Assembly: GCA_001792895.1 (NCBI GenBank)
Contig: MARA01000121.1
Span: forward strand, 1-27,514
Reading direction: 5' to 3'
DNA length: 27,514 bases
Origin: Lentinus brumalis
Lineage: Eukaryota; Basidiomycota; Agaricomycetes; Polyporales; Polyporaceae
Shown here one piece after another: positions 8,375 to 18,429 of this stretch. The first letter of the stretch is position 1. Each line of letters begins with the position of its first letter. The position numbers were made by a program, and so were the translations under genes. Under the pieces are notes generated by a model. The model searched no databases. It worked only from the letters and a program-made list of their open reading frames with translations, and was not told the origin of the DNA.

Positions 8375-9888
8375 GGTGGTAGTAAGGAAGGAGGAGTTGC
8401 TGTCGAGTCGAGACTCGACGTGCGGATTCTGCCGGTAGTGTCCGAGCTAGGAGGTAATGATGTGTAATGATCGAGGAGTCAATGCAAGCTGGTTTCCAAA
8501 GATGTAAACAGAACGTAAGCGTGAACTAGGTCAGGGATATCTGGATATTCTGTGGGAGCGTGCGGCGGAGAATCTCGCCGCAGCTGCGAAGAGGTTACGT
8601 GATAGGTGCAAGGTGCTTCTGTGCATGCACGACACAACGGAGCGCTGGTAGAACTTCCCTAAATCTTTCGAGGGCAGCTTGGGACTTACGCTAGCCTAGT
8701 TCATAGTAGAGACCTGTGTTGCCCTGGTGCTCTACTGCACACAAAGAACTCTCACTCAGACTGAGGCTCATTAACTATGGTATACCTCTACAAGACTGCA
8801 GGCTTGCAGTATGGCAATGGATGGGATTCTGCTGAATGTGCAGTCCAAGGGAGTGGTTGCCCACGAGCATGGGACCCTTAGCAACGAGGAATAATACGTA
8901 CCATGCTTCGAGAAGGTACTGATCGGTACCCACATAAATTCCGCGGATGATGTCGGACCTCGGCCTACCTCACGGGAGCTTGCATGCTCTACAGTACTGA
9001 TTCCTTGTATTGTTCCTGCAAGCTGACAGCCTCTAGCGGTGGTGAGTAGTATGCAGGCAGGAAGGGCATCCCCATGAGATAGACGGGGATGGTACCTGCT
9101 GGATGAGTGGCTCAAGTGCGGTACACAACAGTCCAGACCAATCAGCGGGCGAAGCTGTCATTACAGCCGCCAGGGGAGCTTCTGACCAACTTGGGCAGCT
9201 TCGGCATCTGAAATCAAGGGTAAAACGGTGTGGCGTGCGACGAGGTCATGCCGGGATCAGGGCCTGGATCATTCAGGCCCAGATGGCGGCATGGACATGT
9301 CCACGAGAACCTATCAGCTTTTGCTGAATGCTTATCCCTCGCGCATAAAATATCAGTAGCAGCACACAGTGCTGACATGCAGATACAATGTAGACTATGC
9401 TGCACTTACATTGAAGGCAGGCATATGATGCAGGAGCTTGGATGACTGAAGTCTTGAAAGCAGCCCCGAGAGTTCACAATGTGTAAGAGTAAGGAGAGAG
9501 CTAGAATGCGAGATCTGCTCCATTACGGCACAGTAAGCTCCTGAAATTGGGTCGGAGGACGGACGAACGGGAGAAAGAGGCCGGATTCCGCGTCGGGAGA
9601 CTCGGAGTTGTTGCCAGAAGAGGTGTCGAGCGAAAAAGGCAATGTAAGCGCTCTTCGAAATCGCGACCTTCGCCAATAGCGCGCGTTCGTGTTCCGCTCG
9701 TTCTGCTGTTGCAGACACAGCGCGCCCAATCATGAATATTCAACCTAAAGTAAATATCTACTAGCTAATACATGGTGCTAGGGCTGATAAGACACCGGAA
9801 ATTGCAGTATCGGGCAGCAACGCTCTGCTCGTAGGCTGCAAGCCCGGCATTCGCACATCGGCGGAGGTCCTCTTGATCAAGTCTTCAC
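8375..9888. other. Gene-poor region with a highly conserved block, unit 1
   Basis: No gene could be placed. About 8640-9480 is almost base-identical to unit 2 (about 19963-20760), whereas 8375-8600 differs by many short indels. Short protein-like stretches occur on both strands, for example a 27-codon plus-strand frame MAMDGILLNVQSKG... starting near 8813 and minus-strand phrases such as PVYLMGMPFLPAYYSPP near 9070. None could be joined into a gene. A cluster of perfect palindromes lies at 9260-9374. Confidence 0.5.
9260..9374. other. Cluster of four palindromes, unit 1
   Basis: In order: GGGCCTG-gatcatt-CAGGCCC (9260-9280), TGGACATGTCCA (9292-9303), TCAGC-tttt-GCTGA (9314-9327) and CAGCAC-aca-GTGCTG (9360-9374). 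This is four perfect inverted repeats in 115 nt, candidate structured RNA or protein-binding DNA. In unit 2 the last arm has a mismatch (GTGCTA). Confidence 0.5.
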
Positions 9889-10086
9889 TTGTGGCGTCAG
9901 CGTCTACAGCCCGTTAGCCTGGCAGCTCTGGATACTGCAAGTACACCGAATTGCCCTGGAATGCACGAAACACCGCGGAACGCTCGCTTTCAAGGACCCT
10001 GTCCTCGTCCCTTCGTGCGCCGACTGTCCGACAAAACTTGGAGCCGGAATACAACCATCAAGTTCTCAGCGCCTCTATTACGTTGA
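9889..10086 (+). CDS. Possible 3' exon of a small plus-strand gene (unit 1)
   Basis: A frame containing ALDTASTPNCPGMHETPRNA and SDKTWSRNTTIKFSAPLLR ends with TGA at 10084-10086. Of four substitutions against unit 2 in this stretch, three fall in third codon positions and are silent in this frame (ACA/ACT, AAT/AAC, GCT/GCA), while they would change amino acids in the neighbouring plus frame. A minus-strand frame sharing those positions is not excluded. No start codon or upstream exon could be assigned and the product is not recognised. Confidence 0.25.
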   Translation: MWRQRLQPVSLAALDTASTPNCPGMHETPRNARFQGPCPRPFVRRLSDKTWSRNTTIKFSAPLLR

Positions 10087-10288
10087 GAAGGCATCTTCTC
10101 TGAGCCGAGACAGCTTTGTTCGTCTGGAACTGCGCTAGTCGTTCTGCTCCGTCTGGCTGCGCCTGCCCTCGCCCGGTCTCACCGCTCGCCCTCTGGTTGG
10201 TCGGCAACCCCGCATGCTCGTGCGAACCTGGGACATTCAACAAGTTAGAGTTCTGGAGCCCGTGACTCGCAGGTCCAGAACGTGTATG

Positions 10289-10296
10289 TATAAGTA
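10289..10296 (+). promoter_or_regulatory. TATA box upstream of gene X, unit 1
   Basis: TATAAGTA, conserved in the diverged unit 2 copy (21608-21615). It is followed by a C/T-rich, TSS-like tract (gcgcacccgtacccattccc). The match survives although neighbouring bases changed, and it sits upstream of the gene X exons. Confidence 0.55.
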
Positions 10297-10739
10297 TCCC
10301 GTCATCTCGACGACTCCTCTCGCGCACCCGTACCCATTCCCTCGTGTCCCCTCCCTCATACCCTCCCCCAATACTGGGTGATCTCCTTTTTACACACTAC
10401 TTACTATACATTTGCTGCTATGTCCCCCTCTGTTGTCTGCCTCTCCTTCGTGCTACGAGATACCTTGTCCCTCTGAGACTTCTACAGTGCGGGCGTACAT
10501 GTGTAGTCCTGCTTGTACTATCATCACTGTATATCCGTTTCTTCTCTGAGCTCTCGAGTTACCTCCCCCTCCTCCTTTCCGACTCCGCATGGTCTATCTC
10601 TCTATTTGATCTACTCGCCCTTCTCGTCTCCGAGTCATGGATCATAGTGCCAGCTCCTCCACTCTTCCCCGCTACTCCCTCTATTCGCATGCCGGAAAGC
10701 TGACCGGTGAGTTCGTGCTCATCGTCACATATACTACAG

Positions 10740-12083
10740 CTTTGCTGAACGTCTGTTACAGCTTCAAATCTCGACACAATGCTTGCAAGAGGTACGCCTT
10801 CTACCAGATTCATTCGTTGATCGCTGGACTAACATCACCATCTCCGTAGTCTAAACAGGGCTACTCGAGCGACGAAGTACTGTCGTCCTCCAGTTTCCTC
10901 GCCTTCGCTGATCTCATGCTCGTTCTAGCTGGCCGTGCCCGGCCTTCGTACCTCCCAGCCTTACCCGATTACACGCAGAGTGTACCACGGCATGTCGCAA
11001 GGTGAGCGCAACATTGTTCGTCTATTCGCGGTCCACCTAGCTAACCAACATCTATCAGAACCTCGTCATATACTGCTCTCGAACTACCAAGATAGACTTC
11101 TGTTACGAGCTATGCCTCGACCAGGCAGCTTTGCATGTCCGTGGCTTACCGCTCCGAGTATTGGAACAGCGCTGACGCGCTTCGCAGAATGCCTGTCGAC
11201 TTGACAACTACTTCACAACTCTCACTGGAAGGTACGCCGACTCGTACAAGCTCTTTAACGACTTCTATGCCTGACATTGACGTATTCAAGCCTTCAATAT
11301 GCCCGTCGTGCTTGCTATATACCATGGTGACATTGGTTCGTTTGGGTCTGCGCACCAGGCCGGCCCGCAGCGACTGACTTCACGACCGTTGCAGCTCTGT
11401 CCACTGGCAGAACATTCGAGCCATGACTGACGAGCAGATCTGTCAGTAACTCGATAGAACGTACTTGCAACGGACTTGCCGGTCGACTCCAAGGACGACT
11501 GCCAGAATCGTGCACGGCCGCTCTCGCAGCACTGCAAGGATCTGCCGGCCATGCTTCGGGCGAATGATGCGACGGTGAGTCGCACGAGCCTTTCACGGAC
11601 TTTGTGCACGCTGACGGTTGCTCCTTTCATTGCAGCCGCTTTCGATAACTCAGCCTCGCAAGTCGCAGGCTCGTGTATCGCGCCCTGTGCGACTTCGGAC
11701 TCACTGGCAGTCGCGAAGATCGCTATCTCCACACGCGGGCGAGCATGTCCGCCAGCTCAAGGTAACATCACATTCGATTTCATGCGGCACAGGCTGACAT
11801 GAGGCTTTGACAGGGCTCGGACGACAGCCCACGCCGACTGCACGAACGGCAGAGGTAAGTCTGGTTCATAGTATTCTGCGGTGATCTGTCTACTGACTGC
11901 GAGTACTGCAGGTTCTCGGCACTTCATGCGCCGGGAGGCATCCAGCCTCCCGCCATGCCCGGTGTGCGTAATCACGCCGTCAAGACATTCTGTACATCTC
12001 GGACCACCCGCCGCCCCGACCAGCCCGTGTCCAAGCGCGTCCCGCCACACGCAAGCAGTCCGGCAAGCAAGATCTATTGGTAG
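10740..12083 (+). CDS. Gene X, unrecognised multi-exon gene (copy across unit 1/2 boundary)
   Basis: Supported pieces are exons 10740-10791, 10850-11001, 11059-11231, 11291-11326, 11395-11761 (possibly split by a 61-nt intron 11575-11635), 11814-11854 and 11912-12083, ending KIYW then TAG. Introns are GT-AG, 52-68 nt, with GGACTAAC, GACTGAC and GCTGAC branch-like sites; the 68-nt intron 11327-11394 has the same length in the diverged unit 2 copy. The early exon reads ...SSDEVLSSSSFLAFADLMLV. Third-position changes against unit 2 (TTC/TTT, GAT/GAC, GTT/GTC) are silent in this frame. In the middle exons both copies meet stops in some phases, and 11059-11231 is about 30 nt shorter than in unit 2, so this copy may be decayed. 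The 5' end is unresolved, lying between the TATA box at 10289 and 10740. No family is recognised. Confidence 0.4.
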
Positions 12084-13094
12084 TAATCGCTGTTAGGTAC
12101 ATTATAGCGGCCTCCGTGCTCGAGTGTCGCCGACATAGAGACTTGCTTTGCCCGTCTTCCCGCCCCCGCGCCGGCTTGCGCTGCGTCGCAGATGCCCGGA
12201 GCACGCTCTGCGTCTGCGGTGCGCTCCGGACCTCTGTGTCCAGTGTCGGTTTCTGCTTCGTGAGTCTGTCCGCCAGGCGGCGTGTTTCGACTCGGTTTGG
12301 CCAGTACTGGCTTCGTATGTTGCTCCGGAGTCCGGGGAGTGGGACGCTCTCGTGCTCTTGTTCGAGATTGCGGGCTGCTTGCACGCAGGTGTCAGCAGAC
12401 GTGTGCAGTGCGCAATGCGCACGAGTTTCCGGGTCTTCTTGTTTCCGCGTGGCGTTACGGAGCTTCGAGTCGACGCCGTCCGGCAGGATTGGCGAGTTCT
12501 TGCCGTCGACGGTGTCGCTGTGAGAGTTTGGGTACCGCACATGTTTGGTTGAGCCGGAGAGCCGGGCAGTTCTATTGCCCGGGGCATGCACCTCACGGGC
12601 GGTTGGGAGCGTGTCTTGACGGTGTGCGCGCCGTGAACTGCGCCGTTCCGTCGCATGCCGCACCGTCGAACGCAGCGAAGATGGTCGCGGGCTTCGTTTC
12701 AGGACGTCCGTGCAGAGTTCCGACTAAGGGGAGAACGTGAGCATGACACGCAGAGATGGCCGGGCAGAGCGGACGCACCCATGCTGAGAGCTCGCACCTT
12801 GTCCCGGAGTATACGCACGCGTCCGGCGCGGTTGAGACCGAGTGCCCGAGCTCAGTTGAGTCTGAGATAGCAGACGGCGCGGGCGGTTGATGCTCGGTCG
12901 TCGAGATACGGCCGGTCGGTCCTCCTGCCCGCGGAGGCAGTCGACGGCGTCGAGGTCGATGTTGAGGAGTCGCCTTCCAGCTGCCAAAGCGTGTTAGGCG
13001 GAGTCGTGAGTACCACAGCCTTCCCCCGGAGTGATTTGGAGGCAGCCGGGGAGACGTACCGGCCGGGAGAGCGGTGGCGAGTCCGGGGCAGCGC
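12084..13094. other. Spacer between gene X and hairpin subarray, unit 2
   Basis: Near-identical to 47-1059 and likewise without a supportable gene. It lacks the short ctctgcg duplication found near 170 in unit 1. Confidence 0.6.
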
Positions 13095-13404
13095 ACTGGC
13101 ACGAACGCGACATTCGCGACCTCCTCGGATCCGCGCGAAACAGCCTTGATTCAATGCGCTAGTGTTCGCGTAGCCGGGTCAACCGGTTTCGTGGAGATCC
13201 GGGGAGGGACCGCCGAGATACGGCCTGAACACTGACCTGGCGGGCAACCCGCTCGGGCTGGCCCGCGGACTCGATTTTCAAACCGGCCGTACCGGTGCGC
13301 AAGGTGGTCGCACATAGTCTCGAGGACTATACGCCACGCAATGTGTTTTGCGGCCGTCCGGGTGCGGTGCGCGAGCGGGAGAGTCGGCGAGAATGGGCGG
13401 GCGG

Positions 13405-13431
13405 CGAATGTGCAATGAAATCGCACATTCG
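13405..13431. other. Subarray hairpin A, unit 2
   Basis: Identical to hairpin A of unit 1. Confidence 0.85.
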
Positions 13432-13728
13432 AGCGGTTTTGAGACCTGCTCGGATCCGCGCGAGACGGACTGGGTTGGACAGAAAACGTCCAACGTAGGC
13501 CGTAGGGCCGTGTTTGACGGCGATGGTGCGAGAACCGGGAGTGATACGGGGGTTCGAGTGACCGGGAGTGACCGCTGGCCACGGTGATGACGAGATGGCA
13601 GAACTCGTCCGGGCGGCGCGCAGCGTCGTCGTGCACACGCTAGAGGACCAGTACGGAACATACAAGTTGTCCGCCAGCCGTCTGGGTGCGGAAGACGGCC
13701 GGGAGAGTCGGCGCGAGCGGGCGGGCGG

Positions 13729-13755
13729 CGAAAGTGCAATGAAATCGCACTTTCG
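13729..13755. other. Subarray hairpin B, unit 2
   Basis: Identical to hairpin B of unit 1. Confidence 0.85.
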
Positions 13756-14053
13756 ACCGATTTACAGACCCGCCCGGATCGACGCGAGATGGTGCTGGGT
13801 GGACGGGAAACGTTCAACGTAGCCCATAGCACCCGGTTTGACGGTGAGAGGGTGCGATTGGGGGGAGATACGGCGGTTCGAGCATGCGGAGGTGCCCGCG
13901 GGCCGCGGTGACGACGAGGTTTGGGAACTCGTCCGCGCAGCGCGCAGCTCGGCCGTTCATAGGCGGGAGGACTGGTGCAGCACTTTTGAGGTGTCTGCCG
14001 GCCGTCCGGAGGCGGAGGACGTGTGGGAGAGTCGGCGGGAGCGGGCGGGGCGG

Positions 14054-14080
14054 CGAAAGTGCAATGAAATCGCACTTTTG
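14054..14080. other. Subarray hairpin C, unit 2
   Basis: Identical to hairpin C of unit 1, including the G-U wobble. Confidence 0.8.
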
Positions 14081-14369
14081 GCCGATTTTGAGACCCGCTC
14101 GGATCGACGCGAGAGGTAAACGCTTTGATAAGAAACGTTCAGCGTAGCTTGTAGCACTTGGTTGGAGGGTGATAGGGCGGGAACTGGATGTGCTAGGGCG
14201 GTTCGAGTAGACGAGGTTGGCCGAGGGACGAGGATGTCGAAGCGGTCGTTCCGGCTCCCGCATGCTGTATCCAGCGTATCGGTGGAGCCGTTGACGTCTG
14301 TTTGTCGTGCAGTAGATGGCTCGGTCGGCGGCGTGAGCGTGCGTCGGCCGGGAAGTCGAGGTCGTGCTT

Positions 14370-14393
14370 GAGTGCGCCATTAAACGGCGACTC
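14370..14393. other. Subarray hairpin D, unit 2
   Basis: Identical to hairpin D of unit 1. Confidence 0.6.
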
Positions 14394-14685
14394 CGAGCGC
14401 GATTTCCGACCTCCTCGGATCGGCGCAAACCCGCTTCGGCCTGTCGCAGGGAGGTTCACGGGAGGCTGTGGGAGTTGCTTGTACGCTGATGCGGGGGATA
14501 CGGACGAGTGATTTGGGAAATGGAGCGGGGTTAGCAGTGAATCGACGATAGCACGACGTACCGTGCGCCGTTTATCAAGACAACAATATCCCTCGGTTCG
14601 CGTATTGTGCAGCTATCGAATGCGCCATGTTGCGCTTGTGTGCGGGCGAATGGGCGGGTGTGGTATGCGATTTTGTCGCGCGCGC

Positions 14686-15288
14686 GCGAGCAAACACGTC
14701 TTGGCGGCCGTGCGTCGGTTTGGGGCGCGTTCTGGCGTGTTCCGACAATCGAGAGGGTCCAGTGGGTTATGAACACGCGTGGATGGATATGTTGTGGTAC
14801 GCGACTCGGGCGGACGAGCGGACGTGGGCGGTAGGACGCGATGTGAACGTGGCTAGGCCCGGCAGAGCAACTTGGACTATTGCAGCAACGCGTCAGTGCA
14901 GATATATTGCGGAGCATATGACATGGGCGTGAGCGATGTGTGCTAGCAGGCGGGGATCGAGGGAGGAGGCAGCGGACGCGAGCGACTAATCAGGCAACGG
15001 GACTTCCGAAAGCGTCTGCCCGACGCAGAATTTGCGGGCGCGCGACCGACTTTGACTCAGACTCTCTGCCTGTCATACTGCGGCGTGGATCTCCTCTAAG
15101 AGCTTGTATCATCAGGCTTCTGTTGCGCTCGCGGTGTCTCCCATTGCCCGCGACTCTGTGGCAATCTGGCTTGGATATGCCGTAGGATTGCTCAGTCCCT
15201 CCGCCCCCTTGCCACCCTAGCCTCTCGTCGGCCGCCTCGTCCTCATCCTGACCTCACTCCTGGGCCGCATACTGGAGGAACCCTCACC
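14686..15288. other. Spacer and tRNase Z upstream region, unit 2
   Basis: Counterpart of 2661-3326. The 87-nt segment 2876-2962 is replaced by the unrelated 22 nt at 14899-14920. No gene is supported, and the end is the same pyrimidine-rich leader before the tRNase Z start. Confidence 0.6.
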
Positions 15289-17010
15289 ATGTCTGCCTGG
15301 AACGTGTCCGTGCTCACTGGCGCCACGTCCGACACCGAGCCGACTCTGCTCGTGAACTTCGGTACCGCCAAGTACATCTTCAATGCAAGCGAGGGCATGG
15401 GCCGTGCATGGCTGCAGAGCCACCATTCTATCAGGAAGACGAAGGGGCTTTTTGTGACCGCTGCTGGGACGCATAGGTGCGGTGGGGTGCCAGGTACGTG
15501 TTCATCCCATGCGCGTCGTGTGGACGTCCGGTCTGTGGCTACAGCCCATCGACCCGCCGAGCGAACGCGAGGCGTCCCTCGTCTCCATGTACAATCTACG
15601 TGACGCTGATACGCCGTGTCTATAGGCCTGTTGATGTTGTGCGCAGACGCGGCAGTGCCTGCAATCGACATTGTGGGCCCGTATGGTCTTATGCACTACC
15701 TCGCCACGATGCGCAGCTACACATACCGGTTCGTGACTCCTACATATCTCTGTTGTCGCAAATTCTCAAGCGTGTGTGTAGTTCGACTATGGTTGTCAAG
15801 GCAGTCGAGGCACCTACCGCTCTGGTCAGTGCACAACCGGCCGCTTCGCCCTCCCCGGTCTTCAAGGACGAAAATCTCTCGGTCTATTCGATACCCTTGT
15901 ATCCTTCTGTCGACGGGGTCGATATCGGGGAGCCTTCGGCACGCCCACTCAAGAGGAAGCGATCGGCCTCTCCTCCCACCGCGTCCAAACGGTCCACTCC
16001 TCCACTCATTGACCGCACTGTTGAGTCCACGTCCCCGTATCGCCTACCCTGTCCGTGCAGGCGCGGAGAGAGAACTTCAACCCAACGAGCCTTACCGGCG
16101 CGGACGCACAGGAATGGCGGAAGCTTATGTTGCAGGAGATGTTCCCGATGCAGCCGCCACCGAAAGCGGACCCATCGACATCGAAGGGGCGAAGCGGAGA
16201 GCAAACGCACTCCAAGAACCCGCCGACGAGCCGCCGCCGCCGCCGAACATGACGTTCGCTCCTGACCGCAAGTACGCGCGACTGCCCGGTCTTGTCGCCG
16301 GTGGAGGCGTCGATCCTGCGACGTTGCCTACGCTTGGCTACCTGTGTGTCGGTCCAAGTGTACGCGGCAAATTCGACGTCAAGAAGGCTGAGGAACTCGG
16401 TGTTCGCGGGCCTTTGCGCGGGCGCCTGACCAAGGGAGAGACGGTTACCTTCGAGGTGGACGATGGGCAGGGTGGGAAGATACAACGCACTGTTCGACCT
16501 GAAGAGTGTGTTGGACCTAGCGAGGCACCACAGGTGAGTCTACTCGCGATGGGCAATGGGTTACACAACTTAATAGTCGGCAGGCTGTTCTGATCCTTGA
16601 CGTACCGACGCCTGCACACATTCCCTCTCTTCTCGCTTCATTCACCGACTCGCCGTTCTTCGCCAAGTACCGTTCCAAGGACGAGAACATCCGGAAGGAG
16701 CATCCTCTGCACGCCGTTCCTGTGCGTCGTGTGCAGCGTGCTCCCGGTGCGCCAGGCCCGAGTGCGCGTGCGGCGATCCGCGCCGATGCCCGATGCCCGA
16801 TGCCCGATGCGTCTGTGCTGCCAGAGAAACAAACGAATCGTTAGGGAGTCACTGGGCAGATTACTGGGCAGACTGGGCAGATCTGGGCAGCAGTAGCGGT
16901 GGTTGGAGTGGGACAGGAAGTGCGCACAGAAATTGTGTCGCGGGCAGGAGGACGGCAGGAGAACACACATGTACACTCGTCCCAGGAAATATATTTTTCT
17001 GCCCCCCGCT
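15289..17010 (+). pseudogene. TRZ1: tRNase Z long form, 3'-truncated and frameshifted copy (unit 2)
   Basis: Exons are 15289-15493, 15626-15728, 15782-16533 and 16584 onward, with introns of 132, 53 and 50 nt. Similarity ends at about 16718, at the same point as in unit 1. Exon 3 is 752 nt against 754 in unit 1 because a C is missing from a C-run (16033-16036) and a G from a G-run (16186-16189), so the linker and everything after it are out of frame. Both losses are in homopolymers and may be consensus errors. The 103-nt exon 2 and 205-nt exon 1 are intact. The catalytic half is absent here too. The end given is approximate, covering the unrelated read-through region. Confidence 0.85.
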
Positions 17011-17437
17011 GCCCGTATGTCTGTTTTTCTGGGCGTCCTGCCTCTTCTGCATCTCGCCGCTAGAAGCTCGGAGTGCGTCTGCATCTGCATCTGCTCTGCG
17101 GCTGCTCAGCGCTCAGCCCGCTGCCTCCGCTCCGTCCCTCCTGCGTCGTCTCGCTGGCACACCTCGAGGTTTCTGGAAATCTCTCGATTGCGTCTAGCTA
17201 CGCGCAAGTACACTACGAGATGCCCTCCGCCGCTCGCTGCTGCTGCTCCTCGCCTGCTCTCTACCCCGCCGTCCGCCGGCCGACATCTCTCGCATCCGCC
17301 GCGCTGGCGGTGCTGGACACCGGCGACGTGCGCGTGGGACGTCCCCTCCGATATCTGCCGGGAAACAAACATCAGTATCCGGAAACCTCGCAGGAGAGCA
17401 TCACGGATAGCTCACGCAAGTCCGGCTGCTGAGCCCG
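16719..17437. other. Region after the tRNase Z breakpoint, unit 2
   Basis: Counterpart of 5458-6159 with the same TATA-like box (16987-16994), three full gatgccc copies (16785-16810) and a rearranged actgggcag minisatellite (about 16850-16892). A ctgcatctgcat expansion is present near 17080. No gene is placed. Confidence 0.5.
16785..16810. repeat. 7-nt minisatellite (gatgccc), unit 2
   Basis: Three full copies plus a partial one, one more than in unit 1. Confidence 0.8.
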
Positions 17438-18269
17438 TCATCCCGCTGCCAGCTTGATCACGGCAACTGTCCCGTTAGGATGTTCCCGGGGCTATGCGGA
17501 CAGTGCCAGCTAGACGACTTGCGTGAAACTGCAGGGCGACGATGGTCAGCCAGCGCGAGCCTGGACACATCAGCGTCGATGACTCACCGGAGGACCATAC
17601 GCGGCACTTCGTCTGCCCGCTCGCAACGCGCCGACGCTGCATTCGAAACAGCACCGTCGTACCAGCGTGCAGCGGCCAATCGTTGCCGGGCAGCCTTCAG
17701 GACTGCACGCGACCTCGACCGGGCTATTCGAATGGCATGTCCGGATCCCGTGTATGTCGGGTACGCCCGGAACAGCTGAGAAAGAACAGATGTGAGTGCG
17801 AATTCTAGTATTGCCGGGAAAGGAGAGCGACTCACCAATCAAGACGCTATTGCGTCGTCCAGACTCTCTGGCTGGCTTGCCGCTGCCATAGTGCCCGAAG
17901 ACGGTCTTTCCAGCAGCCTGAGCAATTACGCGAGTGAGTACTCTCTGTATGTGCGTATATGTCTCAAATTCTGTCCGGAATGCTCACCTGCAATCCTAGA
18001 GTGGAGCGCAAGAGAAGAGTGGCAGCGGACTGCCTGCCCGCTGCTCCGTGCCCGGCCACATCAACAGCGCCATCTTAGGATGCGTCGTTAGCGGCTTCAA
18101 AGAGACGAAATGAAACTCTGTACTTACGAGCTTGCGTGCCATAAGGGAGGCAGAGCAGAACCGCATTCTGCGGTTCCTGGCCTGCCACTGCACAGATGGG
18201 CGCCTGCAGAGACAGGCGCGATTCGCCTTCTGCGAAGGCCGCTGCCCGTCTTCCTTTCCCATCCACCAT
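17438..18269 (-). pseudogene. Gene Y2, frameshifted copy (unit 2)
   Basis: Same exon plan as 6160-6972 on the minus strand: 18269-18128, 18073-17988, 17917-17836, 17775-17588 and a last exon from 17528 down. The first three exons are intact. The fourth exon is one base short (gcggccaatcg versus gcggccaaatcg), which shifts the frame after SPEGCPATI. The last exon carries a 22-nt filler (17481-17502) in place of 2 nt, destroying the conserved tail. If the single-base loss is a consensus error, the filler still changes the C-terminus. Confidence 0.45.
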
Positions 18270-18429
18270 CACCCCGCGCTGCCGGACCGCTCTCCCTCCC
18301 TCCCTCCGTCGATCTCATGGTCTTCGACGCATACAGCGACGATCTCGCTGCAGCACATTCAGCTGAACTCAACGTAGGTCAGATTCTGGCAGGACTCGTC
18401 GACTCAAATCGGTACGTACCTCTATCTCA

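Larger units (their letters stand above)
1..12037. repeat. Large tandem repeat, unit 1
   Basis: The whole stretch recurs in direct orientation starting at 12038 and again at 23394; the sequence at position 1 (cgtcccgccacacgcaagca) is the same at all three places. Position 1 is only an arbitrary phase, because the window starts inside the array. Unit 1 is longer than unit 2 mainly because of a 719-nt insert at 3562-4280. It carries the tail of gene X, the hairpin subarray, a tRNase Z 5' half, Y2, Y1 and most of the next gene X. Confidence 0.97.
13095..14685. repeat. Degenerate ~325-nt tandem subarray, unit 2
   Basis: Same subunit order as in unit 1 with the hairpins at 13405, 13729, 14054 and 14370. 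Compared with unit 1 it lacks one 13-nt duplication (gagagtcggcggg) just before hairpin C. Confidence 0.8.

Noticed and set aside
10058..10327. 89-codon minus-strand frame upstream of gene X
   Set aside because: It overlaps the gene X promoter region and the opposite-strand exon candidate, shows no motif, and is not supported by silent changes.
11636..11761. Alternative gene X frame with an in-frame TAG in unit 2 (Gln to stop)
   Set aside because: Three substitutions just before the 52-nt intron are silent in a different frame that has no stop, so the stop belongs to a non-coding phase.
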